Assembly: GCA_029582265.1 (NCBI GenBank)
Contig: CM055819.1
Coordinates: 11,085,087 to 11,149,086 of the forward strand
DNA: 64,000 bases
Origin: Zoroaster sp. YZ-2022
Taxonomy: Eukaryota; Echinodermata; Asteroidea; Forcipulatida; Zoroasteridae
Reading direction: 5' to 3'
Part shown: positions 1-10,505 of the stretch, one piece after another
How the letters are laid out: the number at the start of each line of letters is the position of its first letter
Numbering within the stretch: position 1 is the stretch's first letter
The notes under the pieces: generated by a model
What the model saw: only the letters and a program-made list of their open reading frames with translations
The model's database searches: none
What the model was told of the DNA's origin: nothing
Position numbers and translations under genes: made by a program

Positions 1-670
1 TTCATTTTGCAGAGAGCGCCTGGAATCAAATAATTCCAGGGCCCTTTAGCAAGCGATTTCTCTCTAATCTTTCAGCCTCTGGCATTGACGGTCTTACTTT
101 ATACACATTTGGACACTATCACTATGGAACCCTTACCCTTTCATTTGTGTATACTAAGATTGTGATGTATTCTACGGAGGATTTCAATGATGACAGTTAT
201 TATACTGCAATACAATTATTGTAACAACAGATCAAGTCCAATGACACAAGATTAATCACTTTACATGTACTAAACCTGAATTTTGTTTTCTTCTCGAGTC
301 GTTTCCAATTTTGGGGGAATGTTTTCGTAATGTTTGCTTTAAACAAAATAAATCACATATTGGTACGGCTCTGGCCGGTATCATCCTGCTATCCCAACCG
401 TGGTCTCAAAAAAGGTTACAGAAAATGATTTCCTCATTCAAATCTCATTCCACTGCAAGAACCAGGGTTTTAAATCTACACCATTGGTGTACATATTGAA
501 TATTAAACTCGTCCAATATAATCATCATTGCAGAATAAAAATTTTAATACCCCGGTTTTTGCAGAGTGTTTTGGTAAAAGAAAAAAAAACATTCGTCGCT
601 GACATAGGCCTTATCATTTGTTGAAACTGTGATTGAATAGTCCTACTTGGATGCAGTAAAGTCAACTTAC
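1..670. other. No gene recognised
   Basis: AT-rich sequence without a convincing coding exon. A small hairpin (CCTGGAAT/ATTCCAGG, about 20-44) is the only structure I see. The region from about 525 to 670 lies downstream of the putative donor of the minus-strand exon at 671-800 and would be its intron. Confidence 0.5.
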
Positions 671-800
671 TTGCCGTCGGCTTAGCCGTTGGCTTAGGGC
701 ATTCATTGCGAATCTTTTGCATGGCTGATGCCACCCAGTGGTATTTGTTGTGAGGTTGACCAGGATCCGACTCCGGTACGGGTCCATAGTAAGCCGCCAT
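671..800 (-). CDS. Putative first coding exon, unknown protein
   Basis: Minus-strand reading from an ATG at 800-798 gives 43 codons beginning MAAYYGPVPESDPGQ and ending in a K/P/T-rich stretch. It then meets a strong splice donor, GTAAGT, at 670-665. The start is chosen for its good initiation context (AAG before ATG, G after) and because it lies inside an 11-base match to the YY1 element, typical of first exons just downstream of a TSS. The same frame stays open upstream to 893, so the true start could be earlier. I do not recognise the family. A hydrophobic N-terminus-like peptide in another frame upstream (about 1135-1080, minus) could be an unrelated chance ORF or an alternative first exon. 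The next exon would lie to the left of this window. Confidence 0.35.
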
Positions 801-803
801 CTT
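793..803 (-). promoter_or_regulatory. YY1-type start-site element
   Basis: The minus strand reads AAGATGGCGGC, the consensus YY1 site that in many animals sits at the translation start or just after the transcription start. Here it contains the proposed ATG of the 671-800 exon. Binding is inferred only from the motif. Confidence 0.4.
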
Positions 804-2549
804 GCTCTCCACAACTCCAAGGTTTACTTCCAATTGAAACATAATATAAATACATTGAGTGGTGTTTATAAAGCAACATTTGACTGAGATCAATAGACCT
901 ATAGGGCCGGTAAGGAGCGAGTAATCCAGCTGAATTTGAGGTCCACTTTTTCAACCAAAGATGCAGCGATATTAAATGCTTAGTAAACAATTTGTTGTGT
1001 TGGGAAAACTGCTTCTTTAAGTAGCCATCGTTTCTTTGAAGCAATATACAGGCCCAAGATAAATTAAACAGCCACCCTGTAAAAGTGCCAGCTATCGAGA
1101 AAATAATGAAAATCAGATTTTCCATATTCATTCTAACGTACATTATTTGCCCCTCAGGACACAAATATTTAGTTAGGATATTGTTTAACTAACTTTAATT
1201 GATGGAATCTTATACATAAATATTTCAAGGCATGCTTGAAACCATCGTCAATCAACTTTGCACGTAGCCGAAGGGGGGTCGACATCCCCAATATCGAGCC
1301 TCAGTCGGCAAAATCGAGCCTCGATCGGCAAATAAACCAACAAATCAAACCATCCAAGGTGATTTCGGGGTTAAATTTCTAACAACTAACTACCCCCCTT
1401 CGTTCGGCGATTTTTCAGCGGGTGGAAATGTTCACGACTCCCCCACAACATTTCTCACGCACCCCGGCCACATCCAGCGATTTTAAAGGTGTTTATTATT
1501 TAACTACCAGCCCCGCCCCTCACGATTATGCCTTCGCTACGGCCCTGACTAAATCCCTTTTCATACTATTTGTGACCATACATGTTTTTCGAAACTATAC
1601 CAACGTTGTATAAAGTGGCTTTAAGTTACAAATATCATTTGTGTGGAACATTAATATCCTAACATTAGACATATTGAATTATTGATATGACATAATTATG
1701 AAGAGTCTATATCTCTGTTCGTAATATCGATTGAAACCTGCACAGATTATTGGTTGTTTACAACCAATTACAAAGACAATAGCATTAATTACCAACATTA
1801 TCAGTGGTAAGTTGTAACATCCCTTTCACATTTTGATTTTAAAGAATGCTCGCGGAGGTTTTCTTTAAATTGCAACATTGTGTATCCTACGTTGGATGTA
1901 TTGGCAGACTGGCGGTGTTCGCTCGCCCGCCAAACAATCCAAGTTTTTGCTCAATTGCTGGCGAGTTCTCTTCCGGTGCATCTAGTGGAAAATGGCCTTC
2001 ACAGTTTCTATGACCTCATCTTTCATTAATATCCTCGCCTTCCATGCAATAACGAAGCATTTGGCAACAATGGCAAAATATTAATAATGAAAAATGCAAT
2101 AAAACAGTTAATAATGCATGCTTAATGCTGCCTTCAAGAATACTGCAACGCTGACATTTAACGTGGCTTTGGACATACAACCCCCAAGATACCGGTTCTC
2201 ATTTCATCTGCACTGAGCTGTTTATGGAAAAGCTTCACCAATATGAAGCATCATTATTACATGTCCAAGACAGTTATTAACTGACAATTTGATTGCACAA
2301 AATTTGATAACGTGTGGGACTGTGGGTGCATTAACGGCCGCGGTAAAGACCGGCTGCCTATCTCGTGATTTTTTTTTCAGTTTCTCTCCGACTGGCTCTT
2401 TTTAAACACAAAATAAAAACTTGATATTGAACTTTTGAAAAAGAAGCGACGTGGGCATGGGCCACGTCAGGCGATGAAGGACCTCGCCTTCAGCTTGGTA
2501 CTGTATCGCCTACTGGAATTACCCCCTCTGTCTTTATCCTGCGGTAAAT
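804..2549. other. Intergenic, no gene recognised
   Basis: No supported exon. At about 1263-1290 there is a short GCGTAGCC-plus-G-run motif that recurs in this window (9352, 9472) and belongs to a dispersed repeat. A 7-bp hairpin (GACGTGG/CCACGTC) lies near 2448. The phrase AAGGACCTCGCCT near 2476 recurs at about 12221, suggesting repeat-derived sequence. Confidence 0.4.
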
Positions 2550-2843
2550 TACACTGTAAAGAAAATTCTGTAAATTTACATCAAAAGTGATGGCAGCAGC
2601 ATCGCCAGACACTTTGATGTAAAAATACAGATGTTTTTTTTTAAAGACAATGCCCCAATTTGCTTTTATAGTTTACAAAAATCTGTAAAATAATTTTACA
2701 TGCATATGTTAAAAATACAGGCAATTTGTTATTTGAAATCCAATAAAAATGTAATTTTTACATTTTAAAGTGCTGTGAAAATAAACAACATACTGTTTCT
2801 GTGAAATTTTCTCTGTAAAAATACAGAAATGTTTTACAGTGTA
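2550..2843. mobile_element. MITE with TGTAAA-rich interior
   Basis: A 294-bp element begins TACACTGTAAA and ends TTTACAGTGTA, a perfect 11-bp terminal inverted repeat that continues imperfectly to about 30 bp. The TA at each tip could be a TA target duplication, as expected of Tc1/mariner-type MITEs. The interior carries many TGTAAA/TTTACA words on both strands, so it can fold on itself. No coding capacity. Confidence 0.7.
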
Positions 2844-2847
2844 TACT

Positions 2848-3095
2848 CATAAACCTCCTCCAATATTTACAAGGGACAATACCTTATGTCATATCATGAA
2901 AATGCGCAATTTTTAAATAAAATATATTTAATTGCATGCGGACAACTATCCCCTTATTCCCTAACTGGCTGATCTAGGTGATGGCCCAACAACCAACACC
3001 CCCTTAAAGAAAAGAGGTAGGCCTAAATGAAGAAAATGTGCCCATATGGGGACAGGGGTGTTCATTGTAAAATATTTCAACATTTGGTCTTGTAG
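2848..3095 (+). repeat. Dispersed repeat copy (pair with 13.02-13.25 kb)
   Basis: About 240 bp, including CTAACTGGCTGATCTAGGTG and GTGCCCATATGGGGACAGG, recur at about 13020-13250 in the same orientation with diverged ends. The opening (CATAAACCTCC...AATATTTAC) also recurs at about 12278. No ORF and no clear termini, so the family is unassigned. Confidence 0.6.
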
Positions 3096-3897
3096 CACGA
3101 CTGTTAATCACGAGCTTGGGGGTTGCCGAAATTCCGACAGCCGACCAAAGTAAATTCTTTTTAGGACCCGTAGTTCTGACAGATATAACTGCGATTTAAC
3201 TGCAAATTTACCGGGAAAACAAAATTAACCGACAAATTGTTTCAGTCTTTAAAAGGCAACGATATGTATAGCATATAGAAATTTAATTGCTGAAATTTAA
3301 AATGTCTTTCCCGAGATAGACCTATCAGGTAATGTAAAAAGGAATTAATTTGGGGGTAGAATCTTGGCAACACGGCTTTAAAAAATCTCAAGCGATCAAT
3401 GACCAATAAAACAAAAGGTTATTTCTTTCAAACGAAAAGCAACGGTATATTTCAGACACAGAAAATAAACATAATGAAACAATACATGCACGTATTTGAA
3501 TTGTTAACCAATACAACTGTTTTCCGTTCATTGGAACATACAGACAAATTGACAATGGGTAATCAATTGTTTTTTCTTACGTCATGTTCTATGCTGATTT
3601 TCCTAAATAACTTTGATTTTGTATTGAATCGTAAGAATGCGTGATGGGTGAGCTGGTATTAGATTTTGGACAATACGAAGCTGGATAAACGGTATATTAT
3701 CTTTTTTTTAAATCACGCCTTCATTCATTTGAAGTCAAGGCAAACTCAACACAGTGACAACGTGTGCTTCAAATGCATTAATGTTCTTCCAAATTTAAAC
3801 TGAATTACAAGCATGTAATTAATGTAATCATTCAAAGATAGTATTTGTAATAATACAGGCCAACGGTGGACGCAAACTTCGGAAACCATACTTAATG
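3096..3897. other. Unannotated flank of the Polinton
   Basis: No gene. Sequence around 3310-3410 (GAGATAGACCTA followed about 40-70 bases later by ACACGGCTT...GCGATCA) resembles 8186-8290, which begins right at the target duplication on the far side of the Polinton. The element therefore sits between two old diverged copies of a local repeat. Confidence 0.4.
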
Positions 3898-3902
3898 ACG
3901 AG

Positions 3903-4055
3903 AGTAGTATGTCAGATGGGCGTTCTGGACCAAGTACCTAAAATGGGGCGTGTTTGTAAGAGGAGTGGTTAGAAGAGGGTGGTGTTGATGACGTCATGAA
4001 GATATGTTTTGATGACGTCATGAAGATATGTTTTGATGAAACTAAAAAATAAGCA
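3903..4055 (+). repeat. Polinton left terminal inverted repeat
   Basis: 153 bp, near-identical in reverse complement to 8031-8183 with a few mismatches. It carries two tandem 24-bp units, each starting with the palindrome TGACGTCA (CRE/ATF half-site pair) preceded by GA. Confidence 0.92.
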
Positions 4056-4611
4056 TCATTCTCCCAATAATAAGCAGTACCGTACCTAAACCATTAGAAT
4101 ATTTTTCTAGTTTTTGTATCCAGTGAGTAAATACAGACGATGCGTGAAATTCTTTGCATAGTTCATTATATGCGCCAATGTCTATATTATTTTCGAGCGC
4201 GTTAAAAATTGGATTTAAAGGTTCGGGGCAACTCATTTCTTTGAGTATTCGTCTAATTTGATAATAAACGTGAAATCTAAAAAAAACTACGAATCATCAT
4301 ATTCGAATGAAATAAATGTTTATAACACACGCCGCAACCCGTCGTGCTGCACCACGTTGCAAAATTTATTTGGTTTTGATAAAACTTCATACCGTCGTGT
4401 TTCCATCGATTTACAATCGCGTTTTTATCGACGCGGGGTAATTTGTAATTTAGAAATGGATTATAGAGTTCTACGTTAAAAACTCATTTTCGTTAACGTA
4501 AATATTCATAGTCGTTAAATCACTAGCGTCAAACATTTCAACGTGACTAAAATTTCCAGATTGCGGATACCGTTTCGAAAAATTACTCTGAAATGCTATT
4601 GGAATCGACAT
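4050..4611 (-). pseudogene. Polinton-associated ORF remnant
   Basis: Reading the minus strand from an ATG near 4611 gives MSIPIAFQSNFSKRY and an open frame to a stop near 4483. Further segments in shifted frames contain FATWCSTTGCGV and then FHVYYQIRRILKEM, with the last open stretch ending at about 4042. These motifs resemble a conserved protein that recurs in metazoan Polinton and adintovirus-like elements; its exact role is not firmly known to me. There are at least two frameshifts, and the sequence appears to be missing an internal part. It is divergent from the plus-strand ORF at 4658, with a short AT-rich gap (4612-4657) between them that could hold a shared promoter. It runs straight into the left TIR. 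Confidence 0.6.
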
Positions 4612-4657
4612 TTTTTATTATAATATAAATATAAATTTTAAATTTTAAATATAAAAA

Positions 4658-5287
4658 ATGTATCATACAATCGAAATAAAAAATTTAAATAATATAATCT
4701 CGTTAAATAATACAATCGATAATAAACACGGACGACTCAGTATTTCTTTAATAAGCGTCAACATTTGGGTGGGTTACTATAACGTGCGTAAAAAAGAAAA
4801 AATATGGCGATGGCGAAGCTGGATAAACGAAAGAAAAGAACAACAACAAGAAGAAGAGGTCGAGTTTATCGAACCCGGACTTTATAACATAAAAGAAATT
4901 ATCGACATTGTCTTAAAAAACACGCCTTGGCTCACGTTCGTCGTCGATGAAAAATTCGGTAAATCTTTTATAAATATTACTCAAGATAAACGAAAAATTT
5001 AATTTTCAGCGGGATTAGCTAATTTAATCGGGTTTGAGAACGATTATCTAGCAATGGGAGAGCACGAAGGAAAAAAACTTGATTTGCAACCTTTTAAAAT
5101 AATGTACATTCATTGCGATCAAATTTCTACGAGCGAAAAATTTTTCGACGGTAAACCTTGTACTATTTTAAACGTTTTACCGTTACAAGATAAATCGTTA
5201 GGAGAAAGTATGTGGATGGACTATTCTAATCCGTTGCAAAAAAATCTTAAAACCGGTACTACCAACGACTCTGGAGCAAGCGGATAA
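4658..5287 (+). pseudogene. Polinton structural-type ORF, interrupted
   Basis: The open frame starts MYHTIEIKNLNNIISLN and is stopped by TAA at 5000-5002. The same frame resumes at once (GLANLIGFEND, then IMYIHCDQI, then ILNVLPL) and runs to about 5285. The order of a GLA-x-LxGF motif, a IYIxCD-like strand and a terminal LxVLPL resembles the C-terminal part of virion-type proteins encoded by Polinton and adintovirus-like elements; this is a family resemblance, not proof. The last residues overlap the truncated end of the polymerase on the other strand, indicating that the internal deletion joined two convergent genes at about 5235. Confidence 0.5.
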
Positions 5288-7741
5288 CCGGCTCTCGATA
5301 ACCATTTAAATCCTCCGTACGGAAGGTATTCACTCATCGCCCCGCCGTACAAATTATTTGCGTCTATATTCTCGATGCAACTCGTAGGTTTCGATGAATC
5401 GTAATCATCGCCTAAATAAGGATTGTTTGTTTTCGCGTATCTCTTTACGCCCACCGTGCACGTTCCTCCCCTCATACCATCTTCAAAAAATAAATGCGTA
5501 TCATAATCACTCAATAATTCTAAAACAACGTTCGAATGTTTTAACAAAGCATCCCAGCTCAATCCTGGACTCGTGTAATATTGAAGGGGATCTAACCCAT
5601 AATTCTTCTTGCTAGTGGTACGAAAATTTTCAAACACGTCCGCCAATAACAAAGTATCCGTGCGCACGTACAAATCGTGATAATCACCTAAATTTTTACA
5701 CCCAAATGTGTGCCAAACGTTCTTTGCGTGCTCGTATTCTTCCCTCGTAATGTGCGAGTTGTTCAAACTACTATAAAAAGCTTCTCTCGGAGGAAGACTC
5801 GTTTCTTCAAAACGTTCGAAACTATCCATGTGTTCGTAGGGATAAAAGCCTTTATTTAAACGTAGCTTTAATTTTTCTGGGTTTGTTTCGTGTAATTTAG
5901 TAATGTGAAAAGAATCAACGTCGATTGATTTTACGAGTTTATCGAGCGAAGACGGTAAAAATTTCAAGCTGTCGATAAATCGCAGTTGTCCGATTGAAAA
6001 AGAAATATACGATTCTATATCTTGCGCGATACACGTTAGTTTTCCTAGCGTTTGACTCATAGCCTGCATGATGAGATAAGAGTCGTATCCTTGCAAATTA
6101 TGAAATACGACCGGGATAAACGTTTTGTTCGGTTTTAAACTGAGTTTAAAATTACATTTATTATGCGCCACGCCTCTATATTTTCCAGTGATGTGACAAT
6201 GATCTCTAACTTTCTCGTATCCTCGTTTAAATTCTTTTACTTTTTTCTCGTATTCTTTCTTTAATTCTTTCTTTAATTCTTCTATATCTTTCTCGTTTCC
6301 TTTCTTTAATTCTTATAGTTTTTTCACATATTCTTTCTTACAATATAATTCGTTTAAATATTCTTTTTTACAAGCCCAACAATCACATTTACCACCTGCT
6401 TTAAAATATTTTTCACCGTGCAAATGAAAATCTTCCCACCCGCAAATCCAACACTTTTTTGCTTGCTTATGATGTTTTTTAGCTTTTTCCGTCATAATAA
6501 TATCTTTAGGGGTTTTAAATATCTCGTTAATCTTTTCTACTTGTTTTCCTAATTCCTTTAAAAGATGCTTAGATGCATCTTTTCCTCGGTATATCCCACC
6601 CGAAAATGTTTTACCGTCGCATCGAACGATCGTGTACGAATAACCACAAGCGATGTGTTTTTTCGTTTTTTTAGTATTTGACGTATGTGTCGAATTTGAA
6701 TCCACAAAGTCTTCAATGATCGATTCAAAGTCGGCGTATATGGGAACTTTTACCTTTTTAAAATAATTTATAAATTTTATCGTACTACCTTTTTCTGGCA
6801 TCTCGATCGCTGTTGGTCTCTCGTTGATTCCCTTGCACATTTTTGTGTGATTTTCAAGATGTTCTGTAAACATCTCTCACAAAACTGTTTACGACCGTGA
6901 TGTTTATTTTGATCGTAGAGTAATTTATTAAAATCTTTAATCCAAACGTAGTGCGATCTAGTTTTTTTCTTTTTCATCTTTTTCAATCAATAATAAATGA
7001 ATACGTTTTATTAATTTAGGTTGCTCGCTAATATGGTGAATTTCATATGAGTCGTTTTTATAACCGTAAACGTTTATTGCCAAATTGTTTTGTCGTTCTA
7101 CTCTTTCAATCTGATCGATCGGCGTCGGAGCGACAATTCCATCAAAATTAAAACCATCTTCCGTCGGATATCTAGAACTTCTATCAGAGTGATGTTTCGC
7201 GGGAAAACGAGCGCTACGAAGCGCCCATCGCAAACATTCGTCGTCGTCGTTTTTTACATTGATGCACGCTTTTTTGTTTTTTTATTTTGATGGGTAGCAC
7301 GATGTAAGAATTACCTCTCAAAGGTCGATATCTCTTGTAGATAATTCCCATACGTACAACACGATCTAAGATCCATCCAGAAGCGTTGTGCGTCCATTTT
7401 TCTAAATTCTCTTTAATTTGCGAAATAACGGTATTGAATACATTTTCGATATTATTCAAATTTAATAAAATAATTTGACCATTATGTTCGAACCAATTGT
7501 TAGCATAATCAATTCTACCACCTCCTAGGTTTTTATGTAATTTTATATTTATACATATCAAAAACTTAAATGATCTAAAATCTTGCAAGTCTAAGCCAAA
7601 CTTTTCGATAATCTTTGGTTTCACCGCTTCCCAAAAGATGTTTAAATCTTCTTCTTTGCTATGACCGATCGGTACAGTCATCGTTCGTTGGCGTAAACTA
7701 TTTCCTATACCCATATCATTCGGTGGTTCGTCAAATCTCAA
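5221..7741 (-). pseudogene. Polinton protein-primed DNA polymerase B, broken
   Basis: From 7741 leftwards the minus strand shows the Polinton PolB N-terminal block (SGWILDRV, RPLRGNSYI), then HYVWIKDFNKLLYD with a Cys-rich motif, the exonuclease I motif YADFESII, a DHCHITGKYRG zinc-binding-like block, exonuclease II (FHNLQGYDSYL), YYTSPGLSWDALL and polymerase motif A (IDANNLYGGAM). The reading frame changes at about 7220, 6970 and 6865, and one in-frame TAA lies at 6313-6315. After motif A the frame jumps to YPLAPESL and ends. The motif with the second catalytic aspartates (DTD) is missing, so no active polymerase can be made. It would have replicated the element by protein priming. Confidence 0.88.
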
Positions 7742-7968
7742 CTCGGAATATTTCTTCTTCTTACATACTCTTTAAGTTGAGCTAAATTTAATTTATACAA
7801 CCCCGTTTGATTTCGACGGTTTATATATCTTTTTACAGCATTGTACCAAGACCGTTTATTTATTTTATTTGTTCTATCTCGCGCTACAAATAAAGGTCTT
7901 ATATGTGTGCGTGCATACTACTTCAATTCATCCAATCTCCATCGAGATAAAGGTCTTTCACTCATCCT
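7742..7968 (-). pseudogene. N-terminal segment of the PolB reading unit
   Basis: An ATG near 7968 gives MSERPLSRWRLDELK, then TAG. The frame continues without a start to a stop near 7742, with a basic, helix-rich composition (TNKINKRSWYNAVKRYINRR, then LAQLKEYVRRR). Polinton polymerases often carry such a basic N-terminal extension, so this may be the start of the same gene. It could also be a small separate ORF. Confidence 0.4.
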
Positions 7969-8030
7969 CTCTTTTACTATTAATCCACATAATAGTAATT
8001 CGTGTTTTTTTTTAATTTCAATTTTATAAG

Positions 8031-8183
8031 TGCTTATTTTTTAGTTTCATCAAAACATATCTTCATGACGTCATCAAAACATATCTTCATGACGTCATCA
8101 ACACCACCCCCTTCTAACCACTCCTCTTACAAACACGCCCCATTTTAGGTACTTGGTCCAGAATGCCCAGCTGACATACTACT
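8031..8183 (-). repeat. Polinton right terminal inverted repeat
   Basis: Inverted counterpart of 3903-4055, with the same two 24-bp CRE-containing units. It ends CTGACATACTACT and is followed immediately by the target duplication ACGAG(A). Confidence 0.92.
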
Positions 8184-8189
8184 ACGAGA

Positions 8190-8649
8190 TAGACCTAGGA
8201 TGGTAATAAAAAACAGTAAATTTTTAAATAAAATCTTTGGCGACACGGCTTAAAAACCTGAAACGATCACTGATCAATAAACAAATTAATTCATTTTTAC
8301 ATATGACGTCATCCAAGTTTTGCCAAAAATGTAAGATAAGACGACTTCATCATTTGCATAAATCCAGTGGTCATTTGCATAAACACAGCAGTATGTTATT
8401 TTGCTACTGGATATAGGCCTATGCCAAATATGGATTTAAGCAAATGGTGGAGCTATCCAATCACATCATTTTGTATCTTTATATGCAAATGACTGAAAAT
8501 TATCAACGAATATTTAAAATATTAATGACTACAGCCCAAGACAAACGTGATGAAGGCAAGGATCGAGATATGAAAATAAAGTCTCTCCGATGTGTAGAAT
8601 ATGCAATGGAGCAATTTTGCATACTGTGATGCATAATAATAATAACAAT
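8190..8649. other. Unannotated
   Basis: No gene. Two copies of TCATTTGCATAAA (octamer-like ATTTGCAT) lie near 8350-8380. A 61-codon ORF at 8444-8629 has no recognisable features. Confidence 0.4.
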
Positions 8650-9061
8650 GTTAAGATGCACTGTCCGTGTTTTGGGCTATTTTGACGGCAATTTCCGAAA
8701 ATTTATTTTTTCGACGGAACATTCCTACTTGAAGAAAGGATAACAAATGATTTAATGACATATTTCTGAAACTAATCACATAATATAATATAATATAATA
8801 TAATATATAAGAAGCATGGATTTACAGTAAATATGTACCGAAATTAATTTATGGTGGGTCCTGTCATAATTTCATGTTGGCACTGTAAAACCATAGAGCA
8901 AGGACCAGTCCTTGTTCTATGGTAAATCCAAGCTTCTGTAAAGTATTTTGTGAAATATCTCAATTCAAAGAAATTGTTTTCATTTCTAAAAGGAAATTAT
9001 CAGCCTTCCAACGAAAACAAATCCGGAAATGGCCGGCAAAAAACGGGCAATGCATCTTAAC
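8650..9061. mobile_element. MITE with internal hairpins
   Basis: The ends GTTAAGATGCA (8650-8660) and TGCATCTTAAC (9051-9061) are inverted and continue imperfectly for about 30 bp (CTGTCCGT versus TTGCCCGT). Inside are a 15-bp perfect hairpin (CCATAGAGCAAGGAC near 8890) and a flanking inverted pair AGAAGCATGGATTTAC/GTAAATCCAAGCTTCT. An ATAAT microsatellite lies at about 8777. A diverged relative of the GAAGCATGG...TTTACAGTA interior is at about 20463. No ORF. Confidence 0.65.
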
Positions 9062-9671
9062 TAATAATAAAAATTTTTTAACGATAATGTGACCCACATT
9101 TTAAATCCCTCTTTCCACAAATCCTTGTTAGATACCTTAATTGGGTTATTGTGAGTGTATGTTTAGGGTCAGTCAATGCCTCTAGTCAAGGCGCACGCTG
9201 CAACCCGGAACACAACTCCCTAAAAAAAAAACGCACGTGAGTGGCAAAGCCACGAGACTATATTGACCAAGGTGCGTAGGAACGGTTTGGTTGCAATAAA
9301 TTATTTTACGAAAGCCGAAATGACGCACTTACCATTGACCTAGCATTTCCAGTGGCGTAACTAGGGTACATTTTTCAGGGGGGCACTAGGGGTGCAACAC
9401 TTTTTCTAAGGGGGCATGTCAAAAATCCACTGGGTATGAATGTCAGAGTCTAATAAAGAACGACCCAGGCGCGTAGCCAAGGGGCAATCTCCCCCATTTA
9501 TTTATTTAAAAAAGGGGGGTATACGCCACAAGGGTTGATCCAGAATAAATTTGCAGTCGGCAAACCTAGAGATATGGGTTTGCCGACTGAAAATGTATCG
9601 TGTTTCTAAGCACTGAATATTTGCTGAGTTGTTTGTTTGTTATAGGTCGTTCAATATGTATTTATTTTAAC
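9062..9671. other. Unannotated with short dispersed repeats
   Basis: Contains the AGTGGCGTAACTAGG motif (9352) and GCGCGTAGCCAAGG (9471), relatives of a repeat word seen at 1263. Also a 13-bp hairpin CAGTCGGCAAACC/GGGTTTGCCGACTG at about 9554-9590. No gene. Confidence 0.4.
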
Positions 9672-9674
9672 TTA

Positions 9675-10502
9675 GCCCCTTTCCCACTTACACGATTTTT
9701 GCTACGGTAGAGCACGATTTTTCAAAGTTGAAAAATCGTGCTCAGTCGTGCTGTACCGTAGCAATTCACACTCAAAAAGTTCAAGGTCTATCGAATTCTA
9801 CGTCTTGTCAAGACGCTATCAAGACGCCGTCAAGATGTGGTACGGCAATAGTGGATGCGATAGTGCCACGACAGTGTTACGGTAGAGTTACGACATCGTC
9901 AAGATTTGTCACGGCGTACCAAGAAATGCCAAGATTGTACTACGACGTCACTACGGCGTCAGTACGATTTCACAAGACGCCAGTGCGACGTGGCAGCTTG
10001 TGTGCACTTTTAAACAAGAGACAAGAAACATGTGATAAAAAACACACACTATCAGCAAGAGACACGTGATACAAAAAATCATGTTCTTGCTGGCGTCTTG
10101 TTGGCGTCTTGTTTAAGTCTTGCTAGGTCTCAGCACCATCGTAGCGGCATCGTATCAGCATCGTAGCGATGTCTTGGCTTACCGTAGGTGTTGCGGCCAC
10201 CACGAATGAGTACGAATGAACAAGACGCCGTCACGACATACCACGACAACGTCAAGACAACGTTACGACTCTAATACGATGCTGCTGCGGTGGACCACGA
10301 TTTTTTCCACCGCTACGGTAGAGCAAGATTTTTTTGAACATTCCAAAAAAATCGTGCTACTCCACGGTGCCATCAAGATCTACTACGGTGCGCTACGGTG
10401 GACCACGATTGACCACGAACATGGCCGCAACGCCGTTGCGATTGTAAATAATTGAAAAATCGTGCTCTACCGTAGCAAAAATCGTGTAAGTGGGACAGGG
10501 GC
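9675..10502. mobile_element. Harbinger-like MITE, 828 bp
   Basis: Inverted termini about 50 bp long start GCCCCTTTCCCACTTACACG on the left and the near-identical GCCCCTGTCCCACTTACACG on the right. They are flanked by TTA at 9672-9674 and 10503-10505, the 3-bp TTA/TWA duplication typical of PIF/Harbinger elements. The interior is unusually rich in TACGAC, CAAGACG and their complements, giving a chance 113-codon ORF at 9728-10069. I see no transposase. Confidence 0.7.
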
Positions 10503-10505
10503 TTA

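Larger units (their letters stand above)
3903..8183 (-). mobile_element. Deleted Polinton/Maverick element
   Basis: A 4.28-kb element is bounded by long terminal inverted repeats starting AGTAGTATGTCAG. ACGAG (or ACGAGA if the first A is shared) lies immediately outside both ends at 3898-3903 and 8184-8189, a target duplication of 5-6 bp; Polintons make 6-bp duplications. Inside are a minus-strand family B DNA polymerase of Polinton type, a conserved Polinton-associated ORF remnant (minus) and a plus-strand structural-type ORF. All are interrupted. No integrase, ATPase or protease is visible, and full Polintons are usually 15-20 kb, so this is an internally deleted, non-autonomous copy. Its codon and base use (A/T third positions with CG-rich tetramers such as TCGA and ACGT) differs from the flanks. 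Confidence 0.9.

Noticed and set aside
9728..10069. 113-codon ORF in the Harbinger-like MITE
   Set aside because: Low-complexity CAAGACG/TACGAC sequence, no transposase motifs and mirrored composition on the other strand.
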